Below, piece by piece: positions 17,007 through 26,946 of a stretch of 64,000 bases of DNA. The stretch lies in the NCBI GenBank assembly GCA_017470935.1, contig JAFUXG010000006.1:86872-150871 (forward strand), given 5' to 3'. The translations under genes and the position numbers were made by a program. Source of the stretch: Lachnospiraceae bacterium (lineage in GTDB: Bacteria > Bacillota > Clostridia > Lachnospirales > Lachnospiraceae). The notes under the pieces were generated by a model, which saw nothing but the letters and a program-made list of their open reading frames with translations, was not told where the DNA came from and did no database searches. Each line of letters begins with the position of its first letter. Position 1 is the stretch's first letter.

Positions 17007-18137
17007 ATGAAGAAGTATATAAAGCTTGCAGCTGCATTTGCCTTCATGGCGGCATTTGCCACAGGCTGCGGAAAAGACTATGTGAAGCTTGGAGAGTACA
17101 AGGGCATTGAGGCAGAGAGAGTTGTATGTGAGATAACAGATGAAGAGCTTGCAGAGGCTGTTGATGGAATGATAGATGATTATGTCACGTATGATGAGGT
17201 TACCGGCAGGGCGGCAAAGGAAGGCGATTCTGTCAATGTTGATTATGTGATAGCAAAGCTGGATGGAGAGGCTTATGAACCGGAGGATGATGATTACTAT
17301 TCAGGCTATGGTGAGGACGTGGTTATCGGTGAAGAGTATATATATCCTGAGGTGGAGAAAGCACTTATCGGAATGAATAAGGGCGATAAGAAGACCGTTA
17401 CTGCAAAGCTTACGGATGATTTTGTGGATGATGATATGGCTGGTAAGACAGCAGAGATAGAGGTTACGTTAAATGAAATCTCTGTTGAGAACAGGCCGGA
17501 TTACAATGATGCATTTGTTAAAGAAAATCTTGATTACGAGACAACTGCGGAGTATGAGGCAGATTTAAAGGAGCAGCTTCTTAAAGAAAAGGAAGAGGAA
17601 TATAAGTACGAGACTGTATCGCAGATCATGCAGACCATTATTGATAATTCCAAATTCAACGGTTACGATAAGGAAATGTATGCAGACTGTGAGGAGGAAT
17701 ATAATTCAGGCAATGAACAGATGGCTGCCATGTATGGAATGGAGCTTTCAGATTATGAGGAATTAGCTGGTATAGATGAGGATACAAGGAAGGAAGATAT
17801 TCTTTCTATGGTACATGAGCATCAGGTTATTGAAGCCATAGCCCAGGCAGAGGGTATTACAGTGGCAGATACTGAGGTTAATGAATTTGTTGAGGGAATA
17901 TATGAAGACTATCAATACGAATCAGCTGATGATTTTATTGAGGACTACGGTATGGAGTATCTGAAGTACTATCTCCTGTCGGATAAGGTGTATGATTTCT
18001 TATATGACAATGCCAAGCTGACTGATATTACAGAAGAGGAGTATAATGAAAGGCTTGAGGCTGAATATGAAGACTACGAAGAAGATGAAGAAGCAGATGG
18101 TGAGGAGATAGAGCTTGAGGAAGAGGATGAAGAATAA
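17007..18137 (+). CDS. Trigger-factor-like peptidyl-prolyl isomerase lipoprotein
   Basis: A 376-residue lipoprotein (signal segment, then ATGC lipobox with Cys at about residue 21). An FKBP-type domain follows (AKEGDSVNVDYVIAKLDG, IYPEVEKALIGMNKGDKKTV), then a long helical region resembling the trigger factor C-terminus, and a very acidic Glu/Asp tail. ATG 17007 is preferred because AAGGAG sits six bases upstream. It probably assists folding of exported proteins outside the membrane. It ends in a terminator shared with the convergent yitT-like gene. Confidence 0.8.
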   Translation: MKKYIKLAAAFAFMAAFATGCGKDYVKLGEYKGIEAERVVCEITDEELAEAVDGMIDDYVTYDEVTGRAAKEGDSVNVDYVIAKLDGEAYEPEDDDYYSGYGEDVVIGEEYIYPEVEKALIGMNKGDKKTVTAKLTDDFVDDDMAGKTAEIEVTLNEISVENRPDYNDAFVKENLDYETTAEYEADLKEQLLKEKEEEYKYETVSQIMQTIIDNSKFNGYDKEMYADCEEEYNSGNEQMAAMYGMELSDYEELAGIDEDTRKEDILSMVHEHQVIEAIAQAEGITVADTEVNEFVEGIYEDYQYESADDFIEDYGMEYLKYYLLSDKVYDFLYDNAKLTDITEEEYNERLEAEYEDYEEDEEADGEEIELEEEDEE

Positions 18138-18147
18138 GGAAAAGAAA

Positions 18148-18180
18148 AACAGATTAGGCATGCTGCCTAATCTGTTTTCT
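18148..18180. terminator. Bidirectional terminator between convergent genes
   Basis: AACAGATTAGGCA (18148-18160) pairs perfectly with TGCCTAATCTGTT (18164-18176), with A-rich sequence before and TTCTTT after it. The stop codon of the minus-strand gene lies within the stem. Confidence 0.85.
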
Positions 18181-19009
18181 TTAAGTGGTTTCCGATTATC
18201 TCAGACACATCAGTGATAGTTGTAAATGCATCAATATCGAGACTGTGGATAAGCTTGCGCATCTCATAAATCTCCGCTCTTGTTATGACACAGTATATTA
18301 TGTCCTTCTCTGAATTGCTTACAAAGCCTTCACCCTTCATAAAGGTTACTGTACGTCCAAGATTAGCGTAGATGGCGTCTGCAACAATCTTACCCTGGTC
18401 AGTGATTATCATGACAGCCTTGGTCTCATCCCAGTCTAACTCTACAAAGTCAATAACCTTGGAGGTTATAAAGTACATGAGTATCGAGTAAAGTCCTCTG
18501 TCGATTCCAAATAATGCACCTGCAACTGTATATATAACAATATTGATTATTAGAACGATCTTCCCGATTGACAGGTCACTTCGGCGGCTTACCAGAATTC
18601 CCACGATCTCTGTTCCGTCAAGACATCCGCCTCCCCGAAGCACAAGACCCACACCGACACCTAACAGGGCGCCGCCAAATGTGGTTGCAAGCAGCAGATC
18701 ATCCGTTGCATCAGCCATATTGCGGAATACAACAAGCAGGACAGAGAACAAGAGCATGGAATAGCCTGCTTTGATAACAAAGCTGTGTCCTAACTGCTTG
18801 TATGCCACTATGAGAAAGGGAAGATTCATAAGAGCCACAAGTACACCCAGTGGAATTGGAAGGTAGTGCTCAGAGATCATCGCAACACCGGCAACACCCC
18901 CGTCAAATATGCTGTTGGGTACCAGAAATTCCTCCATTGCAAAGGCGGCAAGGGTTGCACCAACCGTAAGCATGAGAAAGGATATTGTTTTTTCTTTGTT
19001 TGTTTCCAT
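18167..19009 (-). CDS. YitT-family membrane protein (DUF2179)
   Basis: A 280-residue protein with about five hydrophobic segments in the first 165 residues and a cytoplasmic C-terminal DUF2179 domain of about 90 residues (KAVMIITDQGKIVADAIYANLGRTVTFMKGEGFVSN). The GGGCLDGTEIVGILVSRR loop is typical of YitT proteins. They are widespread in Firmicutes; transport roles have been suggested but the function is not established. The gene is single and convergent with the lipoprotein gene. Confidence 0.88.
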   Translation of the reverse strand: METNKEKTISFLMLTVGATLAAFAMEEFLVPNSIFDGGVAGVAMISEHYLPIPLGVLVALMNLPFLIVAYKQLGHSFVIKAGYSMLLFSVLLVVFRNMADATDDLLLATTFGGALLGVGVGLVLRGGGCLDGTEIVGILVSRRSDLSIGKIVLIINIVIYTVAGALFGIDRGLYSILMYFITSKVIDFVELDWDETKAVMIITDQGKIVADAIYANLGRTVTFMKGEGFVSNSEKDIIYCVITRAEIYEMRKLIHSLDIDAFTTITDVSEIIGNHLKKTD

Positions 19010-19117
19010 ATATGTAAGGTCTCCAATATCTGTAATACATTATTATCTTAACAATTTTGAGGAACTATTTCAATACGTATATGGAAATTAATTCAGGAAT
19101 AAATTCAGGATGTTTTC

Positions 19118-19146
19118 TTGTCTTTTTTTCGCAGAGTATATATAAT
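19118..19146 (+). promoter_or_regulatory. Promoter of the endonuclease III gene
   Basis: TTGTCT (19118-19123), a 17-base spacer and TATAAT (19141-19146). Transcription would start near 19153, which rules out the in-frame start codons at or before 19145 and supports ATG 19235. Confidence 0.6.
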
Positions 19147-19234
19147 GAGCGATAAGCGGCGAATCATAGAACGGCTAAGAGCTGATGGCTGCTTGCTTAT
19201 AAAGGGAAAACATAGAACACGAAGGAGAATACCT

Positions 19235-19879
19235 ATGACAAAGAAGCAAAGAGCACTGGCGATAATAGACCTGCTTAAAACTGAATATCCGGATGCTGAC
19301 TGCACCCTTGATTATGATGATGCGTGGAAGCTGTTAGTAAGCGTAAGACTTGCGGCACAGTGTACAGATGCCAGAGTAAATGTAGTAGTACAGGGACTAT
19401 ATGAGAAATACCCAACATCTAAGGCGTTATCTGAGGCAGACGTTAATGATATTGAAAGGATAGTTAAGCCTTGTGGTTTGGGACACAGCAAGGCAAGAGA
19501 TATATCTCTCTGTATGAAAATGCTCCACGAACAATATGATGGAAGGGTGCCTGAGGATTTTGATGAACTGCTTAAGCTTCCGGGTGTTGGCAGGAAAAGC
19601 GCCAATCTTATTATGGGAGATGTGTTTGGCAAGCCTGCAATTGTAACGGACACCCATTGTATAAGGCTTGTTAACCGGTTCGGACTAGTGGATGGGATCA
19701 AGGAGCCTAAGAAGGTGGAGATGGCACTTTGGAAGCTTATACCGCCAGAGGAGGGAAGTGATTTCTGCCACAGACTTGTGTATCATGGAAGAGAAGTATG
19801 CACTGCAAGGACTGTACCCTCCTGCGATAAATGCTGCCTGAAGGATGTATGTAAGAAGGTAGACGTGAAGAAGAAGTAA
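19235..19879 (+). CDS. nth: Endonuclease III (DNA glycosylase/AP lyase)
   Basis: A 214-residue base-excision repair enzyme that removes oxidised pyrimidines and cleaves the abasic site. The helix-hairpin-helix LPGVGRKSAN carries the catalytic Lys, and VTDTHCIRL carries the catalytic Asp. A C-terminal iron-sulfur loop has four cysteines (CTARTVPSCDKCCLKDVC), with spacing 7-2-5 rather than the common 6-2-5. AAGGAG lies seven bases before ATG 19235; longer in-frame starts conflict with the promoter position. Confidence 0.93.
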   Translation: MTKKQRALAIIDLLKTEYPDADCTLDYDDAWKLLVSVRLAAQCTDARVNVVVQGLYEKYPTSKALSEADVNDIERIVKPCGLGHSKARDISLCMKMLHEQYDGRVPEDFDELLKLPGVGRKSANLIMGDVFGKPAIVTDTHCIRLVNRFGLVDGIKEPKKVEMALWKLIPPEEGSDFCHRLVYHGREVCTARTVPSCDKCCLKDVCKKVDVKKK

Positions 19880-19884
19880 CGCTG

Positions 19885-19945
19885 TATAAGCCTTCCCCAT
19901 TCAGGGGGAAGGTGTCGGCAAAGCCCACGGATGAGGGTTACAGTG
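19885..19945. repeat. Dispersed palindromic repeat-like element
   Basis: CCTTCCCC (19891-19898) and GGGGGAAGG (19904-19912) form a GC-rich hairpin, followed by a segment with CGGATGAGGG. This arrangement resembles short interspersed palindromes common in clostridial genomes. The base composition differs from the surroundings. Confidence 0.45.
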
Positions 19946-19976
19946 GTGGTTATCAATCATGTACCGCAATAAAGCA

Positions 19977-20008
19977 TAAAAAAGGCCACCAACAATCAAG
20001 TCGGCGGC
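19977..20008 (-). terminator. Terminator of the chemotaxis receptor gene
   Basis: Read on the minus strand, GCCGCC and GGTGGC form a short stem followed by CTTTTTT. It sits about 30 bases past the stop codon at 20041. Confidence 0.65.
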
Positions 20009-20040
20009 GCTTCTGAATTATATGATCATTAACCTGATGC

Positions 20041-21789
20041 TTACTGTACCCTGAACTTAGAGATGCTGTCCTGAAGCTTCTGGGCAACATCCTTCTGTTC
20101 AGAGGCCTGTGTAACAATTGTCTGCATATACTCGGTCATCTGATCGAGTACTGCTGAAGTCTCCTCTGTAGAAGCTGCATTCTGCTCTGATATAGCAGAG
20201 AGAGAATCAACAGATACCATAACGGAATCCTTATCAGAATTGAGTGATTCCACAAGATCTAGAATATTCTTGTTGGCATCCTCTGTCTGCTTCAACAGAT
20301 CCATCATATCATCGAAGGAATCAACCATCTTCTGAAGCTCAACAGCTTCATCCTCTGTTGCCTTCTGAATCCTCTCTGTAAGCTTCTTATTGTTATCTGA
20401 CAGTGATACTATCTTTGAAAGCATCTCTGTGATCTGTTTTGCTGTCTTATCAGATTCCTCTGCAAGATTCTTAATGCTTTCTGCCACAACTGCGAAGCCT
20501 TTGCCTGCCTCGCCTGCACGGGCAGCCTCTATCGAAGCATTGAGTGCAAGAAGATTGGTCTGGCTGGCAATGCCGATGATTGCCTCTGCGGCATTGCTGA
20601 TCTCGTCAACAACATTTGCTGTCTCACCAACTGATTCAGCAACCTCCTGTGCCATGCTGCTGGTAAGTGTTCCTGCCTCCTTAACGCCCTCAAGCTGCTG
20701 CTTAACCTTCTCTGATGTACTGTACACAACCTTCCCGTTCTCATTGTTGCTCTCAGTAGAGTTAAGTACTGATTCAACGGAATGTCCTATGTTAATAGTA
20801 AGCTCTGATGTATTCTGTACATCCTCTGCCATTGAGGTTGCACCGTGGGCGATATCCTCAACAGCCTGGTTGATGTCTGCTGACATCTTCTGGCTGTCTG
20901 CAACACTTTTCTCTGTGTTAACTGCACCGTCATTAACATCCCTTGCATAGGAGGTAACATCAATAAGTGCTGCCTGCATTCTAAGACGCATCTCGTCAGC
21001 AGCGGTGGCTATCTCTTCAAACTCCTTAATAGGACTGGATCTGTCAATGCTTGATATGAAATCTCCGTCTGCCATAAGATCGATGGAGCCTTCAACACGT
21101 CTGATTCCTGTTGCCATAGCATTAGCAGTTGCGATTACCAAGAGGACAACAACGACAGTAATCACAATGAATATTACGCTTATTACAAGTATATTATGGT
21201 GAATCTGGGAGGTCATAAGCTTATCTTCCTCGCCGGCCCATGCCTCAACAATATCAGTCATGTCTGAAAGATAGCCTCTTGCAGCTTCAAAGTCGGATTC
21301 ATATTGTGTCCAATTACCGTTATTAGAATCAAAATCATATCCTGAAAGCCAGGTGTCGTAAGCTTCTAAGAACTCGGTATATAATGTCTCGTAATTATCA
21401 CCGCTTGGACTGGTCATCTCTGTGTAGAGCTTTTTCTCATTCTTGACTATGTTAGTTGCTGTCTCAATATTGTCAAGCACCTGCTGGCGGTTCTCATCAT
21501 AGCTTGCACGCTGTTCTTCCTTAAGCTCTTTGTTCTTAACGCCTCTGAAATTGTTGTGGTATATTGTTGCCGCAAGATGTGCCTGATAGAAATCCCGGTC
21601 AGCATTGATCAGAGATGTATTGATCTTATAAAGTGTGTCATAATATAATTCCTCTGTATCCTGATATGTATTGTTGAGCTTTAGGCTGAATACAGCGATA
21701 CTCACAATAAGACATATAAGCAGCGGGCTTACAAGTGCCAGCTGCGAGATAAGGAAGGATAAATGTGCTTTTTCAAATACTTTTCTCAT
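20041..21789 (-). CDS. Methyl-accepting chemotaxis protein
   Basis: A 582-residue receptor. The first transmembrane segment (about residues 11-35) is followed by a four-helix-bundle extracytoplasmic sensor, a second transmembrane segment near 193-215, a HAMP linker, and a long coiled-coil signalling domain with the hairpin tip [30 protein letters not shown]. It should signal to CheA/CheW; none are in the window. ATG 21789 follows AGGAGG closely; an upstream in-frame start (21840) has no such site. It has its own promoter and terminator. Confidence 0.92.
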   Translation of the reverse strand: MRKVFEKAHLSFLISQLALVSPLLICLIVSIAVFSLKLNNTYQDTEELYYDTLYKINTSLINADRDFYQAHLAATIYHNNFRGVKNKELKEEQRASYDENRQQVLDNIETATNIVKNEKKLYTEMTSPSGDNYETLYTEFLEAYDTWLSGYDFDSNNGNWTQYESDFEAARGYLSDMTDIVEAWAGEEDKLMTSQIHHNILVISVIFIVITVVVVLLVIATANAMATGIRRVEGSIDLMADGDFISSIDRSSPIKEFEEIATAADEMRLRMQAALIDVTSYARDVNDGAVNTEKSVADSQKMSADINQAVEDIAHGATSMAEDVQNTSELTINIGHSVESVLNSTESNNENGKVVYSTSEKVKQQLEGVKEAGTLTSSMAQEVAESVGETANVVDEISNAAEAIIGIASQTNLLALNASIEAARAGEAGKGFAVVAESIKNLAEESDKTAKQITEMLSKIVSLSDNNKKLTERIQKATEDEAVELQKMVDSFDDMMDLLKQTEDANKNILDLVESLNSDKDSVMVSVDSLSAISEQNAASTEETSAVLDQMTEYMQTIVTQASEQKDVAQKLQDSISKFRVQ

Positions 21790-21858
21790 AACAAACCTCC
21801 TAAGCTGCAATAAAATTATATATTTTGTATAATAATTCATAAAAACATACTATGTAAA

Positions 21859-21886
21859 ATTATATCATTTTTAATCTCAAATGCAA
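21859..21886 (-). promoter_or_regulatory. Promoter of the chemotaxis receptor
   Basis: On the minus strand TTGCAT, a 16-base spacer and TATAAT (plus coordinates 21881-21886 and 21859-21864). This is a vegetative-type promoter, not a sigma-28 motif. The stretch 21790-22135 is very AT-rich and otherwise holds only the divergent promoter at 21966. Confidence 0.5.
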
Positions 21887-21965
21887 GCATCCAAACCTTA
21901 AATCCTGTAAAAAACATATAAAAAAATAATAAAACATTTATTTAAAAATTTATGCGATTTTTATA

Positions 21966-21994
21966 TTGCGTTTTACGGAAAAATACAATATAAT
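21966..21994 (+). promoter_or_regulatory. Promoter for the small gene at 22136
   Basis: TTGCGT (21966-21971), a 17-base spacer and TATAAT (21989-21994). It would give an untranslated leader of about 135 bases. Confidence 0.5.
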
Positions 21995-22135
21995 TTTATC
22001 TTGCACAGTATGAATATTATTGAATACAATATTAATGCATATAATATTATCGGATGCAAATGCGGAGACTATAGGCAATGTGATAGTATTATTGATTAAG
22101 CAGATAGTTGTTTTTGCAGAGAGGAAGTGTTGCAG

Positions 22136-22354
22136 TTGGGTGAAATTACCAGTGTGAAAACATCTCTTGGGGAGCTTCGGTGCTACAAGAGCGAAGATGC
22201 ATCATATCCAGGCTTTTCCATATATTTTGTACCAGAAGGAAGTGATACGGAGATCAATATTGCAATGATTCAGGTGCCGGAGAATCAGGAGGTCAGTGAA
22301 ACCTCAGTTATAGCGTATCTTAACAAACAGTATATCAGTCCAAGAATGTACTAA
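22136..22354 (+). CDS. Small conserved-looking protein of unknown function
   Basis: A 72-residue protein I do not recognise. It is acidic, soluble and has no signal or membrane segment; predicted beta strands dominate (SLGELRCYKS, GFSIYFVPEG, INIAMIQVPE), with a C-terminal helix. GAGGAAG lies eight bases before TTG 22136, so TTG is the best start; GTG 22127 overlaps the ribosome site. It has its own promoter and terminator, so it is probably a real monocistronic gene. Confidence 0.6.
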   Translation: MGEITSVKTSLGELRCYKSEDASYPGFSIYFVPEGSDTEINIAMIQVPENQEVSETSVIAYLNKQYISPRMY

Positions 22355-22396
22355 AAAGATGATGTGGTTGCGATAACACATCATCTTTAAATTTTC
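22355..22396 (+). terminator. Terminator of the small gene
   Basis: AAAGATGATGTG (22355-22366) pairs perfectly with CACATCATCTTT (22377-22388), followed by AAATTTTC. Confidence 0.8.
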
Positions 22397-22404
22397 TGAC
22401 AAAT

Positions 22405-22431
22405 TTAGCACTCACCTCTTGACAGTGCTAA
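22405..22431 (+). promoter_or_regulatory. CIRCE element (HrcA operator)
   Basis: TTAGCACTC, a 9-base spacer and CAGTGCTAA match the CIRCE consensus with one mismatch, in the first base of the second arm. It overlaps the -35 box of the clpB promoter, so bound HrcA would block transcription until heat or misfolding stress. Confidence 0.9.
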
Positions 22432-22447
22432 CAAATTGTGCTATATT
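22419..22447 (+). promoter_or_regulatory. clpB promoter
   Basis: TTGACA (22419-22424), a 17-base spacer and TATATT (22442-22447). The -35 box lies inside the CIRCE element. Confidence 0.8.
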
Positions 22448-22510
22448 CTCACTTGAAGATAGAAAAATGAAGCAAGGATACGGAACTCTGATAGAAAGGT
22501 GGGATTTATC

Positions 22511-25090
22511 ATGAATGCAGAGAAATTTACTAAAAAATCATTGGAAGCAGTAGAGAATTGTGAGAAGCTTGCCTATGAATATAATAATCAGGAGATAGAC
22601 CAGGAGCATATTCTTTACAGCCTTCTTACTGTAGATGAAAGCCTTATAGCAAAGCTTATTGAGAAGATGGATATTGACCTTACTCATTTTTCAAAGGAGT
22701 CAGAGAAGCTGTTAGCCTACAGACCTAAGGTGAATGGCGGGAACCTGTTTACCAGCTCTGATTTTCAAAAGACCTTTGTTCATGCTGAGAAGGAAGCAAA
22801 GCAGATGGGAGATGAATACATCTCTGTAGAGCATATATTCCTTGCTTTGCTTAAATATCCTAACAAAGCTTTAAAGGGACTCTTTATGGGATATGGCATA
22901 ACCTCGGAAAGATTTCTTAAGGCACTTGCAGAGGTAAGGGGTAATCAGAGAGTGGAGAGTGATAATCCTGAGGCAGTATATGACAGCCTTGAGAAATATG
23001 GATATGACCTTGTAAAGCGCGCAAGAGAACAGAAGCTTGATCCTGTTATAGGACGTGATGCAGAGATTCGTAATATTATAAGAATCTTATCAAGAAAGAC
23101 AAAGAATAATCCGGTGCTTATCGGTGAACCCGGTGTGGGTAAGACTGCAGCAGTAGAGGGACTTGCCCAGCGTATAGTCAGAGGTGATGTGCCAGAGGGA
23201 CTTAAGGATAAGCAGATATTTGCTCTTGATATGGGAGCGCTTATTGCAGGCGCTAAGTACCGTGGTGAGTTTGAGGAGAGGCTTAAGGCTGTACTTGATG
23301 AGATCAAGAAGTCTGAGGGCGAGATCATTTTGTTCATTGATGAGCTCCATACTATTGTGGGTGCAGGTAAGACTGACGGTGCCCTTGACGCAGGTAATAT
23401 GTTAAAGCCAATGCTGGCAAGGGGTGAGCTTCACTGTATAGGTGCCACTACCCTTGATGAATACAGAAAGTATATAGAGACAGATGCTGCTCTTGAGCGC
23501 CGTTTCCAGCCCGTCACTGTCAATGAACCAACGGTGGAGGATACCATTTCAATCCTTCGTGGATTAAAGAACAGATATGAGGTATATCACGGCGTTAAGA
23601 TAAATGACAGCGCCATCGTGGCTGCAGCTACACTGTCTAACCGTTACATTTCAGACAGATTTCTTCCTGATAAGGCTATTGACCTTGTGGATGAAGCCTG
23701 TGCCCTTATTAAGACAGAGCTTGATTCAATGCCGGTAGAGCTTGATGAGATTCAAAGACGTATGATGCAGTTAGAGATCGAGGAGGCTGCCCTTAAGAAT
23801 GAAGAGGACAGGTTAAGTCAGGAAAGGCTTGTCAAGCTTCAGGAGGAGCTTACAGAACTGCGTGATAAATTTGCTAATTTAAAGGCCGACTGGGATAATG
23901 AGAAAATGGGCGTTGATAAGGTTCGTGAGATAAAGGAGCAGATCGAGGAGGTAAACAACGAGATTCAGATAGCCCAGAGAAATTATGATCTTAATAAGGC
24001 TGCGGAGCTTCAATACGGAAAGCTTCCTGAATTGCAGAAGCAGTTAGAGGCGGAAGAGATAAAACAGGGCGGCAAGGAGAATACCTTGGTGCATGAAAAC
24101 GTATCTGAGGAGGAGATTGCTGCCATTGTATCAAAATGGACGGGAATACCAGTGTCAAAGCTTACGGAGAGTGAGAGGAATAAGACACTCCATTTATCCG
24201 AGGCTCTTCATGAGAGGGTTGTGGGACAGGATGAGGCAGTGGAGCTTGTGTCTGATTCGATCATCCGCTCAAAGGCGGGAGTGAAGGACCCTACAAAGCC
24301 TATCGGATCATTTCTTTTCCTTGGACCAACTGGTGTGGGTAAGACAGAGCTTGCAAAGACTTTAGCCCAGGCGTTATTTGATAACGAAGCCAATATGGTG
24401 CGTATTGACATGAGTGAGTATATGGAGAAGCATTCAGTGGCAAGGCTTATAGGAGCTCCTCCGGGATATGTGGGATATGACGAGGGAGGACAGCTTACTG
24501 AGGCAGTGAGAAGAAAGCCTTATTCAGTGGTGCTTTTCGATGAGATCGAGAAGGCACATCCTGATGTGTTCAATGTGCTTTTGCAGGTGCTTGATGACGG
24601 ACGTATTACGGATTCCAAGGGCAAGACTGTGGACTTCAAAAATACCATTTTGATCATGACCTCCAATATTGGTTCTTCATACCTGTTAGATGGTATTAAT
24701 GACAAGGGCGAGATCACAGAGGATGCAAGGAATCAGGTATTAGAGGATCTTAAGCTTCATTTCAGACCGGAGTTCCTTAACCGTCTTGATGAGACAATAA
24801 TGTTTAAGCCACTTACAAAGGATAATATCGGTAATATAATCGATCTGTTAGTGGCTGATCTTAATAAGAGACTGGCAGAGAAGGAGCTTTCTCTTGACAT
24901 CACTGAGAATGCCAAGACCTATATTATGGAGCACGGATATGACCCGGTATACGGTGCAAGACCTCTTAAGCGTTACCTCCAGAAGAATGTGGATACCCTG
25001 GTTGCAAGGAAGATCCTTGAGGGAAGTGTTGGAGCAGAGGATGTAATAACCATTGATGTTGATGGCGACAGGCTTGTGGCAGGAAACTGA
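22511..25090 (+). CDS. clpB: ClpB disaggregase (Hsp100)
   Basis: An 859-residue AAA+ chaperone that, with DnaK, pulls proteins out of aggregates. It has a double Clp-N repeat (residues 1-145), a first AAA domain (Walker A GEPGVGKT at 205-212), a long coiled-coil middle domain (about 400-530) rich in Glu, and a second AAA domain (GPTGVGKT at 605-612; [11 protein letters not shown]). The middle domain marks ClpB rather than ClpC or ClpE. AAAGGTGG precedes ATG 22511. Control by HrcA through the CIRCE element is strongly indicated. Confidence 0.95.
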   Translation: MNAEKFTKKSLEAVENCEKLAYEYNNQEIDQEHILYSLLTVDESLIAKLIEKMDIDLTHFSKESEKLLAYRPKVNGGNLFTSSDFQKTFVHAEKEAKQMGDEYISVEHIFLALLKYPNKALKGLFMGYGITSERFLKALAEVRGNQRVESDNPEAVYDSLEKYGYDLVKRAREQKLDPVIGRDAEIRNIIRILSRKTKNNPVLIGEPGVGKTAAVEGLAQRIVRGDVPEGLKDKQIFALDMGALIAGAKYRGEFEERLKAVLDEIKKSEGEIILFIDELHTIVGAGKTDGALDAGNMLKPMLARGELHCIGATTLDEYRKYIETDAALERRFQPVTVNEPTVEDTISILRGLKNRYEVYHGVKINDSAIVAAATLSNRYISDRFLPDKAIDLVDEACALIKTELDSMPVELDEIQRRMMQLEIEEAALKNEEDRLSQERLVKLQEELTELRDKFANLKADWDNEKMGVDKVREIKEQIEEVNNEIQIAQRNYDLNKAAELQYGKLPELQKQLEAEEIKQGGKENTLVHENVSEEEIAAIVSKWTGIPVSKLTESERNKTLHLSEALHERVVGQDEAVELVSDSIIRSKAGVKDPTKPIGSFLFLGPTGVGKTELAKTLAQALFDNEANMVRIDMSEYMEKHSVARLIGAPPGYVGYDEGGQLTEAVRRKPYSVVLFDEIEKAHPDVFNVLLQVLDDGRITDSKGKTVDFKNTILIMTSNIGSSYLLDGINDKGEITEDARNQVLEDLKLHFRPEFLNRLDETIMFKPLTKDNIGNIIDLLVADLNKRLAEKELSLDITENAKTYIMEHGYDPVYGARPLKRYLQKNVDTLVARKILEGSVGAEDVITIDVDGDRLVAGN

Positions 25091-25103
25091 ATTGATTTTC
25101 CGA

Positions 25104-25142
25104 GGGACTCTACTGACGGTTTAGTCGGTAGAGTCCCTTTTC
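25104..25142 (+). terminator. clpB terminator (member of a local repeat family)
   Basis: GGGACTCTACTGAC (25104-25117) and GTCGGTAGAGTCCC (25124-25137) form a 14-base near-perfect stem followed by TTTTCT. Related terminators, with the same flanking CTACT...GGTGTG, occur at 27560, 29853 and 32482. Confidence 0.88.
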
Positions 25143-25204
25143 TACTTATGGGTGGTGTGATTTTTGACATGATGGGTTTATGCTTGAAAACATGGAGCAA
25201 TTCA

Positions 25205-25267
25205 TCTTATCGGGGGAAGGTAACGTATGCACCTCGTTTGACATTACTTTTCTTCCGATAAGATATG
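25205..25267 (+). promoter_or_regulatory. Inverted repeat over the promoter of the BcrA-like operon
   Basis: TCTTATCGG (25205-25213) pairs with CCGATAAGA (25255-25263), with further imperfect pairing inside. TTGACA at 25238-25243 lies in the loop, and a weak -10-like GATATG at 25262-25267 overlaps the right arm. The layout suggests an operator for an unlinked regulator; the promoter itself is not certain. Confidence 0.5.
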
Positions 25268-25291
25268 CAATGATAACGGAGGAGAGTACAA

Positions 25292-26053
25292 ATGTCAGAA
25301 ATTATATTTTCAGCAAAGAATGTAACAAAGCAGTACAAGGTAAAGTATAAAAGCTATAAGTTAAAAGCCCTTGATCATTTCAACATGGAAATCAGGCGTG
25401 GAGAAATCTATGGCTTTGTTGGGCGCAATGGCGCAGGAAAGACAACTCTTATGAGGATTCTTACCGGACGTGCCAGACAGACATCAGGGGAGATAAAGCT
25501 TTTTGGGCAAAGTGATGAGGAAGGAATGTGTGCTTTGCGGAAGAACATAGGAGCTATAATTGAACAGCCGGCACTTTACTTAGGTATGACAGCATATGAT
25601 AATCTTAAGGTGGTTTCACTCCAGAAGGGTACAAGTGATTACGATAAAATAGATGATATTCTTGAGTTAGTTGGACTTGCCGATGAAAAATGGAAGAAAG
25701 CAAAGGATTTTTCTCTTGGAATGAAGCAGCGGCTTGCTCTTGGCATTGCACTTATGGGTGAGCCTGAATTTCTTGTGCTTGATGAGCCGATAAATGGGCT
25801 TGATCCGGAAGGGATTGTTGAATTTCGTCAGCTTATTAAGAAATTAAACATAGAAAGAAATGTTACCGTTCTTATATCCAGTCATTTACTTGGTGAGCTT
25901 GACCAGCTCGCAACCTGCTATGGCTTTATAAAATCCGGAAAAATGATAGAGGAAATATCAGCGGTCACACTGCATGAAAGAATTAAGGGAATGCAGAATG
26001 AGACTTCGGGACTTGAAGGCTATTATATGTCTTTGATTAAGGGGGCAAAGTGA
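25292..26053 (+). CDS. BcrA-type ABC transporter ATP-binding protein
   Basis: A 253-residue ATPase with Walker A GRNGAGKTT, signature SLGMKQR, Walker B FLVLDEP and the switch region LISSHLL. It resembles the ATPase of bacitracin- and lantibiotic-immunity exporters (BcrA/LanF type). ACGGAGGAG precedes the start. Its stop overlaps the first permease gene by one base pair step (TGATG). It is the only ATPase beside six tandem permease genes, so it may serve all of them. Substrates are unknown. Confidence 0.88.
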   Translation: MSEIIFSAKNVTKQYKVKYKSYKLKALDHFNMEIRRGEIYGFVGRNGAGKTTLMRILTGRARQTSGEIKLFGQSDEEGMCALRKNIGAIIEQPALYLGMTAYDNLKVVSLQKGTSDYDKIDDILELVGLADEKWKKAKDFSLGMKQRLALGIALMGEPEFLVLDEPINGLDPEGIVEFRQLIKKLNIERNVTVLISSHLLGELDQLATCYGFIKSGKMIEEISAVTLHERIKGMQNETSGLEGYYMSLIKGAK

Positions 26054-26823
26054 TGAGGAATTTGATAAAGGCAGAGTGGTTCAAACTGTTAAAATCAAAT
26101 GTGTTCATTTGGCTATTAGTGTTTAATGGTATGACGGTATTAAGCACAGCATTTTTACTAATAATAAGATTTAACTACGGTTTTAATGGCGTTGCCGGGA
26201 ATGGATGTGATATGTATACGATAAGCATGAGTTATGTGCTTCATCATACACTTGTAGGTTATGTTCTTACATCTGTATTTTTGTGTGGAGATTTTTCTAA
26301 CAGAGTGTTTGGAATAAGTTTGTTAAGTGGATATACGCGAAGTAAGATTTTGCTGGCAAAGGTGATTGTATTGTTAATTGGATTAGTGTGTCTTTTCATA
26401 GAGTATGTGACGTTGACAACGGCTGTCGTGACGATTGGCAGTGGTGGCTTTGGAGTAGAGATAAATACAGATATACTAAAAGAAATGATACTGCTTATGT
26501 TATGCGGCATAGCGGGTTGTATTGCATCAGGATCATTTATGGTGCTTATGGCAGTCGTATTCAAAAAGCCTGTCAGGACAATTGTTATTGGAATGGTACT
26601 TATGTATATAGTAGGTCAAACTGAAAACCTGACAAGAGATAACCCGCCATTTTTTCTAAAATACATATATCAGTCACAAATGAATAATATAAGATGGTTA
26701 GGGGATGCGCGGGGGTCACTTAAAGAGTTCTCACCTGGAATGTGCTTGGCGGTTATGGCGGGAACATTTATTATATCAATGGTGATGGCGGTGTATGCGT
26801 TTAACAGGGCGGAGCTGAAATAA
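26053..26823 (+). CDS. ABC-2 permease, array copy 1
   Basis: A 256-residue, six-span permease (MRNLIKAEWFKLLKSNVF start, VYAFNRAELK end) of the LanE/BcrB-like type. It overlaps the ATPase stop, so the pair is coupled. It is the most divergent member of the array: the middle differs from copies 2-6, lacking the MWECTIMLLLYG and YKDWTGPCYWGG blocks, though it keeps the TRDNPP stretch and the FIISMV...AVYAFNRAELK ending. It is probably the original partner of the ATPase, from which or beside which the other copies arose. Confidence 0.85.
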   Translation: MRNLIKAEWFKLLKSNVFIWLLVFNGMTVLSTAFLLIIRFNYGFNGVAGNGCDMYTISMSYVLHHTLVGYVLTSVFLCGDFSNRVFGISLLSGYTRSKILLAKVIVLLIGLVCLFIEYVTLTTAVVTIGSGGFGVEINTDILKEMILLMLCGIAGCIASGSFMVLMAVVFKKPVRTIVIGMVLMYIVGQTENLTRDNPPFFLKYIYQSQMNNIRWLGDARGSLKEFSPGMCLAVMAGTFIISMVMAVYAFNRAELK

Positions 26824-26946
26824 GTAAATGTCGAAAATTGCCATTGATGGTGCTATTTAAATTGTTTGGTATAAAGTGATTTTGTGTTGCAAAGAAATAT
26901 AATTGACGATATAATTAATAATAAACGTAAGAAAGGGGTTTTGTAT

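Noticed and set aside
19118-19234. Longer N-terminus for endonuclease III
   Set aside because: The -10 box at 19141-19146 overlaps the proposed early start codons, and the family begins at the ATG with AAGGAG at 19235.
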